A stretch of DNA of 64,000 nt from Enoplolaimus lenunculus (taxonomy: Eukaryota > Nematoda > Enoplea > Enoplida > Thoracostomopsidae), in assembly GCA_030248215.1 (NCBI GenBank), contig JASANG010002009.1:21597-85596 (forward strand), in the 5' to 3' direction. Position 1 is the first letter of the stretch. Each line of letters begins with the position of its first letter. The translations under genes were made by a program, and so were the position numbers. Positions 12,335-24,717 of the stretch are shown piece after piece. The notes beneath the pieces were generated by a model. That model was given only the letters and a program-made list of their open reading frames with translations, was not told the DNA's origin and searched no databases.

Positions 12335-13950
12335 GTTACACCCAATAAACTCTGGTCATGTGCATCAGGTTTTCCACCGTTATTGTAACCCAATACAGAT
12401 TGTGAACATACCCGGGCACATGCAAACATTTACATTACATGCATAACAGAAAAAAATATGTAAAAGTAAGTCAATCAGTTCCGTGGTAGTTGGCATATAT
12501 ACAAATGATGGTTCAAATTTTTTTGAAGTTTTAAACAACATCCGGCATGTTTAAAATACCGAAGCCGGATGTCGATTAATTTGCCTGAGCCAGATATCCG
12601 GTCGCAACCTTGTACATATTTATACATATTTTATAATCATTTTTGCAAGTTTCATAATGTATACAATACGTGAAATGTTGAAATACATAAGCTTAATAGC
12701 ATTAACTGCTTATTTTTTAATGAAATTTACCGCGATTCAATATTATATGCAGGGTCGCTATGTCTATGGGAGTACAACTTGCGCACGCGTTGAAAACCTG
12801 CTGCCTTCTACAGGATCGATGGCTTTCATTAATGGATATTCTGGTTAATTGGGACCATTGCATAGCGAAGCTTTTGGTAAAATTTCGTGCTTTTTTGACG
12901 CATCACCGACTCTTTCGCTTGTATTAACCACCGTTAGCAAAACCATGAACATTTTCAGTTTTTAATTAAAAAGTATACACCCTGTTTCGAGACTTATCTG
13001 TTAAACTATATGCTTTCTAGACATTTCCAACTTTATTCCTATCTTGTATATTTGTCCTAAGCTTCGATGCACGCACATACAACAGTAGCATCTTTAGGCC
13101 AATTCAACTACAATTCCTCACGGTTTCTTGTTTAGAAAATGCTAGCGAAATGTTTTGCTTTTCAACGACACGGTCAGAATTTGACGCCGAAACGAACCGA
13201 ATTTCAAACCAAAATTGCCGAACCTGTCAAATAATGTTTTTCGATCTTTCTGAACGCTGCAGGGTGATGTGAAATTTGTTACAAGTGACTACTATTTCGC
13301 TTTATCTTTATAAAGATATTTTCTCAGCTTTACATATCCCCTGTATAAAAGCCTGACACCCCATGCTATTTTGGGTCATGAATAACCAAAGCGTTCGTCG
13401 TACGCATTGGTTATACAGCACGACACTCATGAAAATAACAACTTTTATATTAATAATAAACAAGGCACAACGATGCGGTTTCGAAAAACATCAGCCAGCC
13501 AGCCAAAAGACGCCGTATAGGCAGAAACGCGAAAATAGCCCCATTCAAGGGTTTTCGAAAAATTATTTCATAGTAATAAATATATATTTTACCTTAGAAA
13601 AATTTATTTAGTACAAAACCAATTATTAATACAACTACTAATCGGTGTGGGACCACCCCCGGCTCAAACACAAATCCAAGCTGTGTCCTGCGCCGGCAAC
13701 TACTGTGAAAGTTTAACCGCAAAAGCTGACGGGGAACATTTTCTATAGTTGTTCATCCCAAAAACGAATCGTATTGTGTGTTCAACTGTGACACGACAAG
13801 ACGACATAGCTAATATATTTTTTCCAAAATATCTCACAAAATGTATCGTAGAACTACAATAATTTAATACAAAAATCAAACTGTGACACGTTTATTAATA
13901 TTAATTTTCGTGAAAAACGCTACGCCCGAGGGAAATATATCATTTTAGGA
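12335..13950. other. Unassigned AT-rich DNA with minor repeat debris
   Basis: An ATCCGGT-family fragment lies at about 12525-12620. No supported gene; the 12657-12848 open frame has no recognisable features. Confidence 0.4.
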
Positions 13951-14139
13951 GCCCATGTTACTTTTTAAGGGGCGTCCAGCGTTCTGGTGGATCTATAAAC
14001 GAATAGGTTTAGATTCTAGATTACATTTTTTTGCTTAGGCTTAGGCTTAGACTTAGGAACACTTTTTTGTAACGCTTAGGCTTAGGCTGTGGAATATGTT
14101 TAATTTACCGTTTTACGCCCCTTAAAAGTAACATTGGCC
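13951..14139. mobile_element. TTAGGC-bearing element, GTTACTTTTAGGGGCG subtype
   Basis: Ends GCCCATGTTACTTTTTAA and AAAAGTAACATTGGCC form the inverted repeat. The interior has hexamers plus TAGATTCTAGATTAC. Confidence 0.65.
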
Positions 14140-14561
14140 ATTTTTTAGGTATGGACATCGCCAGAAGTTTGCTTTGCCAAGCGACACAACACCTGCTTTA
14201 TTTTATGAATAGCTTAGAAATACGCTCATCGCTACGCTTAGGCTTAGGCTTAGGCCTAAGCTTAGGAATGTGCTTAAAATATACTGCAGTGTAACAATCA
14301 GTGATCAGCTTTTTGTGTAAAAGATTCTGCGAAACTTAAGGGACGTTTCAAAGTCAATACCCCCCGAGTCCTAGGCTATGAGTTTGAAAAAAACACGGTT
14401 GTTTTACGCTTGACCTATTTCAGGTTAAGTGTAGTTTGTTTACGTACCTGATATGATGATGGTTATGAAATAATTCTTTTGAATTAAGCTTAAACGTGAA
14501 ATTTATCGGAACCGAAATTATGCGGAGAAGTGCGAAACGCCGTAAAGAACTTGGTCGGGTT

Positions 14562-14815
14562 GGCGCCAATGCATAGAACATGGGCGGAACAGTAGTATAA
14601 GCATATTTGTAAGCCTAAGTTTAAGCCTAAACTTAAAGCCTACGATTAAAAATGAGCTTATCCTTGAGCCAAAGCCTAAGCAGAAAATTAGTCTGGGCCT
14701 ATGTTTAGAACAGCGCCGGATCGTTTCCCGGCGGTGCTGTAATAGAGTCAGTTTAAGCTTTAGACCAACTTTTTTACCTTAGGCTTAGGCTTAGGCTTAG
14801 GCTGAGGGTTATAAC
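14562..14815. mobile_element. Composite of two TTAGGC-bearing elements
   Basis: A first copy (GCGCCAATGCATAGAAC to GGGCCTATG near 14705) is followed directly by the inner part of a second copy with GGCTTA hexamers. A further isolated hexamer block lies at 14215-14280. Confidence 0.5.
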
Positions 14816-15190
14816 TGTATAGGATTCAGAAAATAATACGCCGAAACGTGGGAGCAAGATTTTGCGTTCTATGAAATTAACACTAGTGTGGGGGGAACAA
14901 ATAAGCAGTGATATTTCGACTACTTCAAAAATACCATAAATTAAAATATTTCACATCACAACGATACAGCGAACCCGATGCAAACGTGCCATATTCTTAG
15001 CGTTTAAAATAGAACCAACCCTGGCAAGACACAAAAGGAGTTTTTTTCGGTATTAATCCAGTCAAGTTTAGAGCCCGAAAGTGAAAACTAAGTTTAGGCC
15101 AAAGCTAATTTAGCATGAAAGTGTAGGTTCTATGCGTTGTCAAACAGCGTGGGCCAATTTTGATTGGCGACTACGGTGTATACAGCAGAG

Positions 15191-15406
15191 GGCCAAAGTT
15201 ACTTTTAGGACCGTAACAGTGGATTAAGCGTATTCGTAAACCTAAGCCAAAAAACCTAAACGTTGCAAAAACGTATTCCTAAGCCTAAGCCTAAGCCTAA
15301 GCCTAAGTCTAAGCGTAAGCCTAAGCAAAAAATGTAGTCTAGAATGTAAGCATACCCTTTTAGCGACCCACCAGAAACCCAGACGGCCCTAAAAGTAACA
15401 TGGGCC
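15191..15406. mobile_element. TTAGGC-bearing element, long hexamer array
   Basis: Ends GGCCAAAGTTACTTTTAGG and CCTAAAAGTAACATGGGCC are inverted repeats. It holds several uninterrupted GCCTAA units. Confidence 0.7.
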
Positions 15407-15595
15407 AAACAGAGGATATAGGAGGGATATATCTCACGCTGAAATTTGTAATGCGGCCAGAACAAGAAGAAACACTTTGTAAGATTCAAAATAATTTGCT
15501 GAAATTTACGGTCCAGCAAATTTTCGTGTTGGTTACTGCTGGCTACGAATGAAATGTTGCTGACGTATAAAACACCCTCTTGAAATGAAATCCTG

Positions 15596-15815
15596 CACTA
15601 CAAAAAATTGTGAGTCAAATTAACGCTCTCCGAAATAGGCTTTTCATGACTACACAAACTGCGACAAATTCGACTCCGCCTGAGTCAAATTCGACTCACT
15701 GAATCGCTCAATGAGCTGAATTTGACTCTGGCGGAGTTGAATTTTGACTCAGTTTGTGTAGTCAGGGAAAGCCTATTTCGGAGAGAGTCAATTTGACTCA
15801 CCATTTTTTGCAGTG
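15596..15815. mobile_element. Near-perfect hairpin element rich in TGAGTCA
   Basis: Ends CACTACAAAAAATTGTGAGT and CACCATTTTTTGCAGTG. Almost the whole 220 bp folds back on itself, with the shared arm CTCCGAAATAGGCTTT. Confidence 0.75.
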
Positions 15816-16499
15816 TGGTTACGCTTTGGTAACGCGGTTGCAAGCGGAGTTTGCACAACGGTTCATTATATTAATTTACCGCAAAAAATCGACGAACAAG
15901 AAAAACTGGCTTTTGCGTGGGACATGCGGGGCTGGTAAAAAAGTTTAGGCTAAATTGAAAGAAAAACTAAACATTTTCAGTGGTTTGGTTATGAGTTTCA
16001 CTAGCATTTTGGAGACTTGTGGAGGTATTTGGGATGGCGGATCCAACACGCCGTTCACGAGCTCGAAGCTCGACTTTCGGAAGATCAAATTTATCATGTA
16101 TATAATTCTATCACATGTAATTTTAAGTTAGTGCAGTACCATATAGAGTCCTTCACGAAAATTTTGCTACGGATGCGGTGGGACTCAAAGCCACGTCGTA
16201 GTCTGGAATAATTGTGACGTTATTTTTAAAAAATCTGGATCCATTCCTGGTTTTTAGCTAAAAATGGCGGTCTTTTTCATCTACAACAGTAGTCGAAACA
16301 TTGTGATTGCGTCATTAAACGGGACTCGGAACCATGTTGATGTTGTAAATTTTATTCATAAACCTTTCTGGTACTACGTTAGTCAGCAGTTCAGACAGTA
16401 AAATTGTTCGTTTGTTGAGATGGCTTTTTGTCACGAAAACTGCTAAATTGTTTTTATTGTTTGGGCATGAAAATGTTTACAATTGAAAACAACTAAATA

Positions 16500-16940
16500 C
16501 TGTAGTGACCCGAATAAGCGGGGGGGGGACTGATATTTATTTGGCCTCTCCAGAGGGTACCCACCTTGTTCTTCGGTTATGGACTGTTATTTATTTTCAA
16601 CCCGCCCTCCACCGACTTCGCTACTGACATATGCGGTGTTTCAACTATCCGTTAAATTAAACGGTTATTGGCCTTTAATCAAAAGCTTGAACGATAATGC
16701 AAGGTTAAACTTAGGAATTACTTTCAAACTTAAGTACGCTTTATAGTTTTGAACTCAACTTTATTTGGGCCTGAAGTCATTTATGCGCTATAATTAGGGA
16801 TAATTGACATTTATGGACTCTATTTAGGGTTCAGGGACTCTATTCATTTACGGACTCTTATTAGGGATATGGACTCCAATTGATTGGGACTCAAAATTGA
16901 GACTCCCTCTTATTACCCCCTTTCATTTGGGTCACTACAG
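16500..16940. mobile_element. CTGTAGTGACCC element (TA target), 441 bp
   Basis: Most complete copy: CTGTAGTGACCCGAATAAG at one end, CATTTGGGTCACTACAG at the other, TA on both sides. Inside, GGACTC recurs in a short ladder (ATGGACTC, AGGGACTC, ACGGACTC, ATGGACTC). Confidence 0.8.
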
Positions 16941-16990
16941 TATGTGATATTTAATTTCTATCCAGCTACAGATATGACTTAACAAACCGC

Positions 16991-17172
16991 GGCCCATGTA
17001 AACATCATGGGCATCACGTTTTTCTGCGAGACAGCAATAGACTAAGCTTAAATCTTACACTATTTTTTGCTTAGGCTGCGGCTTAGGTATAAACTCATCC
17101 TTACGCTTAGGCTTAAAGTAAAACATATGAATACGCTTGTACTACCGTAACGGCCCTGTTCTATATATTGAT
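16991..17172. mobile_element. TTAGGC-bearing element, degraded
   Basis: Starts GGCCCATGTAAACATC and ends near GTTCTATATATTGATC; a few GCTTAGGCT units remain. Confidence 0.55.
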
Positions 17173-17658
17173 CGAAAGTGCTAACCATTCCGAACACACT
17201 ATTGAATTATGCCACAATCATAATATATTTTTCAGTTGAAATTTAACGCTATGAACAGCAATTGAAATGTCGCAAATTATACTGCACGGATTTAATCATT
17301 TCACTGTCCTCCATTCAACCAGGCGTTGAAATGCAACACTCACAACTTTGTGGGTCATTTAACTGTCTTCTTAAAAGCTTCGACATACACAGACACCAAT
17401 TTGCTACAAAACGCTGGCTAAACTTAGCTGTCGAAACTCAAATAACTACAGTGTCTATACTTAAACCATAAGAGCGTAGCCACGTGTTTCGAAAACGTAT
17501 AACCTAATGCCGTACGAGTAACCATAGCTAGCGAGAAAATTGCTGACCTGTAAAAGTCCAGCAGGTTGTTTCTGACGCCCGGTGCAAGAGCCTTTATCTG
17601 ATGAGAATTTTCAGGAAGAGTTATTCCTTATCTCTTTGTATATGGTCCTGCCTGATCA

Positions 17659-17719
17659 ATAAATATATATACAAATATATACAAATATAAATATATGTAT
17701 ATATTATATATATTTATAT
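17659..17719. repeat. TA-rich microsatellite
   Basis: ATATATACAAATATATACAA and similar; imperfect. Confidence 0.8.
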
Positions 17720-18034
17720 CAAATGCTGAACAGAAAACTCTTTTGCTATCTGCTTAGAAATTCATGAGTAGAACGCGGTTTAGAACTGTTTGGCCGACAT
17801 AGATAATCGTATTAACATCACGTGTTACATCCCACAACAGACCGTATGACAACATAGTTGTTGCCAAATTTAACTGAACAGGCAGCTTTGAATTTAAATT
17901 AAGGTTAAATTGAAGACATTATAGAGTCAAATACAGTTCAGTTGTTTCAGTTCTTGAAATTAAAATATTATATTTTAATTTGAGAACCGAAAAATAACTT
18001 TAATTAACGCCTTCGCATTTTCTATAACAAGGTC

Positions 18035-18309
18035 GGCCCATGTAAAGAACACGGCCGGAACAGTAGTATAAGCATATTCCTAAGCCTAAGCCTAAGTCTA
18101 AGCCTAAGCCTAAGCCTAAGTCTAAGCCTAGGCCTAAGCCTAAGCAAAAAAATAGTCCAAAGCTTAAATTGACTCTATTGTAGCCCCTACGGAAAACGAT
18201 CCGGCCCAAGCCTAAGCCTAAGCCTAAGCAAAACAAATAGTCTAAAGCTTAAACGGACTCTATTATAGCCCCTCCGGAAAACGATCCGGCCCTGTTCTCT
18301 ACATGGGTC
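18035..18309. mobile_element. TTAGGC-bearing element, 8-bp duplication ACAAGGTC
   Basis: Starts GGCCCATGTAAAGAAC and ends CTACATGGGTC, flanked by ACAAGGTC at 18027-18034 and 18310-18317. It holds two blocks of GCCTAA hexamers, and its interior (AATAGTCTAAAGCTTAAA) is partly duplicated. Confidence 0.8.
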
Positions 18310-18314
18310 ACAAG

Positions 18315-18702
18315 GTCAGTGCAGGGTGCGACCGAACATCTACTTCCGGGTTAATATCCGGTAAAAAACTGATATCCGTGTTTGGTTTCGACCCGGTAGC
18401 CGGTGTCAACCTACCGGATGCTGGATACTTACGGTTGTGGTGCCAAATATTATACAATTGCTTCTTTAACAATTGAAAATATTTAACATTTTGCTGCGAT
18501 TGCATTACCATGCAGTTCAAAAAGTTAAAATTTTCTACAGTGACGCACAAATTAACAATCCAACCATTGAATTTTAATTAAGACTAAATATGCTTTTGCG
18601 CGACTCAAATATTTCCCACAATGCACAATTTTATATGCTATATCCTGTTAACATCCGGTTTCGGTTTCCGCTAAATCGATATCCGGTCGCACTCTGAGCC
18701 AT
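18315..18702. mobile_element. AGGGTGCGACCG element with ATCCGGT repeats
   Basis: Left end CAGGGTGCGACCGAACATC and right end ATATCCGGTCGCACTCTG. CCGGT/ATCCGG motifs are clustered inside both ends. hAT-like in style; no target duplication identified. Confidence 0.6.
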
Positions 18703-20317
18703 TGTACTTAAATACGGTATCTACTCGTAGTGCCAGGTGGCAAACGTCCTTTAGGAGCTTTGAACTGATGATGTCCACGCAAGGCAGAAGGTTTTACTAA
18801 CATTGACGCTAAAGTTTAGGCAACTGTGGCTTTAGGTTAAAAGCATGAACCTGATTTAAAGGCAAGAACAATATTTATACGATACCAATTATAATGAATT
18901 GACTCCAGACTGATTATTTCGACTACCTAGAACCTCTTGTCAACGCAAAGCTTGTTTCAACTTTAACCCGATACATTTGTCTCAACAGTGCCACATAGAG
19001 ATATGAATACAGCTAAAAATTCACTTGGAGCGGGGGGTATTTTCGAAGATTTCTGCAACTATCACTAGTTCGGCGAATAAGTTTCAAATCCTTACGAGAC
19101 AATATGGTAACTCTAAAGCCTGTGAAAGTGCCTTATATACCATCAATCTTTCCAGTAACGGCCAGGGAGTTATCCCCTGTATAGACGTTTAGTATTTTGT
19201 CCATGGTATATAGAATCAAACAGCTGTGAACCATATGTGCGTGTTTAGCTAATGGAATTCTAAAAGCAAATAGTTGTCTTTCTTGTATCAGCAGTCGAAA
19301 CAGCCGTATGGTATACTGACGCGTTGTGGTAACCAGTTAAACTTTAGGTTTATGCTTTGGCTTAGGCTTTTCATGCCAGAAAATGTACGCGCGCGTGTGT
19401 GACATGCATGATTGGGTGCCGTTTGCGTGCAGGGGGTCTAAATGTATAACCCCCGTAGTGATTTCTAAGTTAACGTATGCAAGTTGGCAGCTGTTGCAGG
19501 TTAAGGTGTAGAATTTTTTCAACAGGATTCCACTGGTTTCACACACCGCAATTCAAGATATTCTGGCAACGCTTGTGCTTGTTGAGTCGGATTTATACCT
19601 ATGGTTTAGGCTTTTTATGCCTGAAAATATACACGTGTGCTGTGTGGAATATCGTATTTCTGTTGGTATTCTATGAGTTTAGCTGTGGTCTCGCTGGTTT
19701 CACTAAAGCTGGCGCTTGTGTCTAGAGAAAGCATACAATGGACACGATTTATGGTGCCATTCAAATGAAGTATTAAGCCTAAAAACAATGAAAAGTATCC
19801 GCCCGGACAGGCGGCGCCGTTGCATACAATTGTTTTTGGTTAAAGAAAAATCAACCAATGGAAATATCATTACGTTTAACGGCGATTGGCTGGTGTTTGT
19901 CTGTCTGTCAGAGCCGACCAATAAAATTTAGATTTGCTTTTAAGTGAAATTTTTGGTGGTGAAATTGTTACACCGATGATTGGTTGCCCGTTTATACTGG
20001 TTAGGTGAAAACTTTTCAATCAGAAAGATTCTTAGACTTCTGTTCAGTGCTGGCGAAGACAAGGGTGGGGGTACCCCCAAACTCCAGGGTGGGGCCCTCA
20101 AACTAGCAAGCGAAGCGAACGAGAAGCCAGACGCAATTTAAAACTTAGGCGGTTTTGTTTCAAGCGGTTATGGGGCCTTTAGTGGTAGGACCTCAATTGG
20201 GGGTTTTGGGTTTGGCTGCTCCGGCCTTGCTTCTGTTGTTTACAGCAAATATTGTCTCAACCGGTTTGGTCTTGAGACTAGGGTTCTAGTTCGCTTCCCT
20301 TATATTTAAGCTTAAGC
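18703..20317. other. Unassigned DNA with a short direct repeat
   Basis: 19340-19410 and 19595-19655 share TTAGGCTTTTCATGCC-like sequence. 20040-20130 carries a GC-rich repeat piece (AGCAAGCGAAGCGAACGAG) that resembles the reverse complement of 58378-58400. No gene seen. Confidence 0.4.
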
Positions 20318-20748
20318 CTTTAGAGGGGGACTGATATTTATTTAGCCTCTCCAGAGGGTACCCCCTGCTATTCGGTCACGGACTGTTATGTATTTTTAAC
20401 CCCCTCTCTGCCGCCTTCGTAACTGATATATATCCGGTAATGCAACTCTCCGTTGAATTAAACGTTTATTTGTCTTGTGTCCATAGCTTGAGTGATAACG
20501 CAAGGTTATACTTAATAGGAATGTACTTTCAAAACTTAAACACGCTTTAAAGTTTCGAATTCAACTTTATGTGGTCCTGGTGTCATTTATGCGCTACAAT
20601 AAGATATAATTGACATTTATGGACCCTAATTAGGGTTTAGGGACTCTATCCGCTTGCGAACTCTTATCAGGGATACGGACTCCTATTGATTGCGACTCAA
20701 AGTAGAGACCTCCCTCTTATTACCTCCCTCTGATTCGGGTCACTACAG
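20318..20748. mobile_element. CTGTAGTGACCC element, left end missing
   Basis: Starts at AGAGGGGGACTGATATTTA and ends CGGGTCACTACAG followed by TA. The interior matches 16500-16940 throughout. Confidence 0.7.
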
Positions 20749-20752
20749 TATA

Positions 20753-20870
20753 CCTAAATCGAAGCCTAAGCGGTGACAAATTGTAAATCAAAGCCTAACC
20801 AAAAAATGTCTAAGCCTACTCTGTTACAGTCCCACCAGAAACTGGGACGGCTGTAAAAGTACCACAGGCC
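20753..20870. mobile_element. TTAGGC-bearing element fragment
   Basis: Degraded GCCTAA units and a right end GTAAAAGTACCACAGGCC. Directly adjoins the end of the element 20318-20748. Confidence 0.45.
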
Positions 20871-21526
20871 ATCGCCAACATAAAAGTTTGACAACTGATC
20901 AGCTACAAAAACTCTCAGTAAATATTTTTTATAAAGCAACTAAGAAAGATTACCTCGACAAAGACGATTGGGTAGTTTGTTTGGATCGACCAGCGATGTA
21001 CTGAAAACAAAAATGTTTCGTAACCAATCAACTAAAGCTATAATACTACGACGCCTAAACACTGGGAAAGCCAGTTTCGGAATAGAAATATAAAGCGAGC
21101 ATCAGCTCAACCACACACACACCGGTAAAAACGTTAGAACAATGCCAACAATGGCGTTTTTTTCAAATTTTTTGAAAATTTAACAAAGAAAACTTGAAAT
21201 TCTAGTATCGTACTCAAGATCGGACAGCATTTTGAGAAATTTATAAGTGGTCGCTGTATAACAAACGACCGACGCTGTCGTTCGAATTTTAAATCTCGCC
21301 TCCAAAACATAAAAATATATATCCGGTCTTGAAAAACTTAATTTAACTACCTACTGTGATGGGTATCAGATATTTTTCAAGGATGATCATATATACCTGG
21401 AATACTCTCAGAAACGGCGGACGCATAACGATATGCAAATTTTTTGCATATTTCAAAGGCCGAAGAAAAAAATAAACACTTTTTATACAAGATTGAAAAT
21501 TAGCCTACTACGTAAAATATGGACGA

Positions 21527-21684
21527 GCCCGTAGCCAAGGGGGCCAGGGGGGCTCAGACCCCCTTGAAAAATTTTGGCCCAACTTAGAAAATTTTCAACC
21601 TTGCTTGCAAGTCATTAAAAACCCTTGAATACCCCTCCTGAAAAATTTTTAGCCCCACCTAGCAAGTGGAGCTAGCTACGGCCC
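21527..21684. mobile_element. GCCCGTAGCCA element, well preserved
   Basis: GCCCGTAGCCAAGGGGGCC at the left, GGAGCTAGCTACGGCC at the right, CTTGCTTGCAAGTCATT in the core. Confidence 0.65.
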
Positions 21685-21699
21685 TGAATATGGAAAAGG

Positions 21700-21941
21700 T
21701 GAGTCTATAAAAGAGTAAGTTTAGACATCTAGATTACTTTTTTGCTTAAGCTTAGGCTTAGGGTTAGGCTTACGCTTAGGAACACATTCTTGCAACGCTA
21801 AGGCTTAGGCTTTGGCTTAGCAATACGTTTAATCTACTGTTACGTCCCTTACTCGGGAAGAGTGGAACGAGACATGGGTGACTACGGAATGGGGTGGACG
21901 GACGCACGGTGCGGGGTAGGGTTGTCAAAGTAACATCGACC
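21700..21941. mobile_element. TTAGGC-bearing element with an insertion
   Basis: Family interior (GAGTAAGTTTAGACATCTAG then hexamers) followed by CTGTTACGTCCC, foreign sequence and an AAAGTAACATCGACC end. Confidence 0.45.
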
Positions 21942-22287
21942 ATAGAATATACCTACTGGCGAAACTATATCCACGTCTATCAAAATTCACATAACTGTAA
22001 CCTTTGCTAAACCGATTTTTAACCTCACATTCTGCAACAAATTCAATTTTATAACCGTTTTGTTCGAAAGCATAAAACTCAAAAACCCAGAAGTTTGCCT
22101 AAGCCAGTTTTACTCACCGTTCATATATTATAAAACCGCCATTGTAAACCAAACCTAGCGTTCTGGTTAAAAACCGGTAATAGGTTTACACCTTATACGA
22201 CGGTGCTACAAAAACGTTTTAACACCCGTAGAAGCTTTGAAAGCCAAGCACCGAATGAAAAAAAGCCAGCATAAGCGAAGTAGACCC

Positions 22288-22452
22288 ATGCCCATAGCCA
22301 GCTCACCGTACTAGGGGGCTAAAAAAATTTTCAAGAGGGGCATACATGGGTTTTCAATGACTTTGCAAAGTTAAAAATTTTCTAGGGGGGGCCAAAATTT
22401 TTCCATGCATAAAGGGCCGAGCTCCGCCTGGCTTCCCCTTGTCTACGGGCCC
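22288..22452. mobile_element. GCCCGTAGCCA element
   Basis: Left CCCATAGCCAGCTCACC, right TTGTCTACGGGCC. Confidence 0.55.
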
Positions 22453-22652
22453 GAGCAGACCATTTCCTGCAGGTTTATAACGGCTACAGGGAACAGCGTA
22501 GTTTTTAAGCTGATGAAGGTTGCGTCTGAGCGCAGTTGTTTTCATTCCTTGGTTGCGGTATCAACTGAAAGCAAATGCGTTGTGACGGGAACATGGAGTT
22601 TTACAGGCAATTTGTCTAAATTGCTCCTAACGTCTTAAAGAAACACAAGAAC

Positions 22653-22822
22653 ATGTAGCCCGAAGGGGGCCAGTGGGGACCCAGCCCCTTGGCAAAGTTT
22701 TGGTGACCCTAGAAAAAGTTCAACGTTGCTTGCAAGTCATTGAAAACCCTTGTACCTGTATATGCCCCTCCTAAAAAATTTTTAGCAACCATCCTAGCAA
22801 GGTGAACTAACTACGATCCTGG
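22653..22822. mobile_element. GCCCGTAGCCA element, degraded
   Basis: ATGTAGCCCGAAGGGGGCC at left; AAGGTGAACTAACTACGATCC at right is a decayed end. Confidence 0.5.
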
Positions 22823-23025
22823 TTAGATTTAGTTTAAGCATTAGGCTCAGGTTTTAGTCTCGCTAGACATATAAAAAACCGTAAATTTGGAAAACAATCG
22901 TTTGCGTTCTAATTAACTCTGATGCGGGTGCACTTAACAAGGACAACAGAATGAACACCTCAGAACTGGTTACTTGGCAACTTAAACTTCAACCCAGTGC
23001 TAAACTTGAACATATTACACAAATC

Positions 23026-23625
23026 GGGTCTTTTTCGTTACCCCCCCAGCCCGTGTTTGCCCAACATCGGTAGGATTTTAAAAATTCTTGCATATTTGAG
23101 CTTCTTATGATCTCCCCTGATCATTCAACGTCCAAATTTGATTTTTTTGAAAAATTCGATTTTTAAAGTGGATGGGAACCCTTTTGGGACTCAAAATGTC
23201 AAGAAGTTAAATAAATTTAAATATCATTCGACACAGCGTGTAGAAATATTAAATTGAGTGGTATTAAATATTCTGCAATCAAGTCTGGTTAACGATTTAC
23301 TGTGAAATACTGATTTGGCGCCGTTCAAATTCGTTTGCACAGCGCCAAATTTGACGATAACGAGTTAACCAGACGCCTGATTGCTAAAAATTTGGCACCA
23401 ATCGAATCAGCTCCGCAAGCTGTGTCAAATGATATTAATTTATTCAACTTTTTGACGACATTTTTTTAACCCATGGGGAGATTTTAAAAAAATTGAATTT
23501 TTCAAAAGTTACAATTTGGGCGTGGAATGATCAGGGGAGGTCATGAGAATTTGAAATATGCACAAAATTTCAAACTCCTATCATTTTTGGCAAACGTGGG
23601 CTGAGGGGGATAATGGAAAAGACCC
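23026..23625. mobile_element. 600-bp hAT-like foldback element, 8-bp duplication CACAAATC
   Basis: Terminal inverted repeats of more than 100 bp, starting GGGTCTTTTTC and ending GGAAAAGACCC. Exact CACAAATC copies lie at 23018-23025 and 23626-23633. Non-coding. Confidence 0.8.
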
Positions 23626-23872
23626 CACAAATCTCAACCTTGTCCAATTACTTTGTTGGACAATATCTAAAATAACAAATAGCCGTAAATTATAATCAGA
23701 TAAAAGTTGACCTAGAATTGTATTTAGACTACATGACCTACACTTGTAAATTGCGTTAATTCTCAACGGAGTCTGCGTTGCCGCTATTGTTGAGCTATAT
23801 TTAATTCAAGTTGAGATTGACTAAAGAGATTTGAACCATTAGTCATCGAACTATGCCAAACGAAATGTGTAC

Positions 23873-24040
23873 ATGCCCGCAGCCAGAGGGGGGCCTGGAG
23901 CAACTCTGACCCCAGGCAGAATTTTAGCCACCCATAATAGAACGTTTTCAACTTTGCTTATAAAATCAAGGAAAACACTTGCATGCCCCTCCTGAAAAAT
24001 GTTTAGCCTCCCTAGCAAGGTGAACTGGCCACGAGCCTGA
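23873..24040. mobile_element. GCCCGTAGCCA element
   Basis: Left GCCCGCAGCCAGAGGGG, right GAACTGGCCACGAGCC. Further partial copies: 11340-11483, 44095-44165, 55484-55536, 58448-58478 and 59935-60079. Confidence 0.5.
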
Positions 24041-24717
24041 AAGTGTAGCGCTTACAAGATTAAAAATAGGATTGGAACAACAGCGGACGCAATTTTTCAG
24101 GGACATCTAATTGCACGCATGCGGAAACAGAGGTGAGTGGGGGTTGGGGTGTCAATCGACACGACTAAAAAATACAGGGGCATCCCCGACGCCCTGAAAA
24201 AAACTTCCTTTGTGTGTCTAGACTTAGTGTTGTATGCCAAAATCGAAAAGGTTGCCGCATTTGACGGCTTCTCTGTTATTCAGTGTATCTGCTATGCTAT
24301 CATTTGACACCTCTAGAAAATAATCGTTTTCGCATCCCTCCCTTCGTTACCAGGGTGTGCAAACGGATACTAAACCTAACGGAAACGGATAGTGGTCAAA
24401 ATAACGGAAATGCGAACGCAAACGGAAAACGGATATTGAAGTATAAAAGTTTAAAAAATGTTTTATTTTGCTGCCAACCCAATTGAGGCGTGTATATATT
24501 CACCGGGTTTTCAAAAATATTAAAGAAAAACTGGCGGATGCATCGAAATTTTTAAGACTTCGGATAGCTATTCATTTAACTCAAAGATAAAGCCTGATGA
24601 TCTAACCTTTTCTTTCTGCAGTTAGCTTTTGCGCACGAAATACGATAATTTATCATAAATACAATAAACTAAATGACAACGCGGTGTCTTTTCAGCTGCA
24701 CAAATTGTCACGCAAAA

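Noticed and set aside
15267-15330. TTAGGC array as a true telomere or chromosome end
   Set aside because: Short, imperfect, on both strands in many places, and each lies inside an element with inverted ends and unique flanks.
17262-17471. 69-codon ORF as a small gene
   Set aside because: Length is ordinary for chance in this sequence; no motif, splice context or similar copy was seen.
18000-18236. ORF with repeated Gly-Leu-Gly-Leu
   Set aside because: Translation of TTAGGC hexamers in a transposon; also 2209-2478 and 15256-15519.
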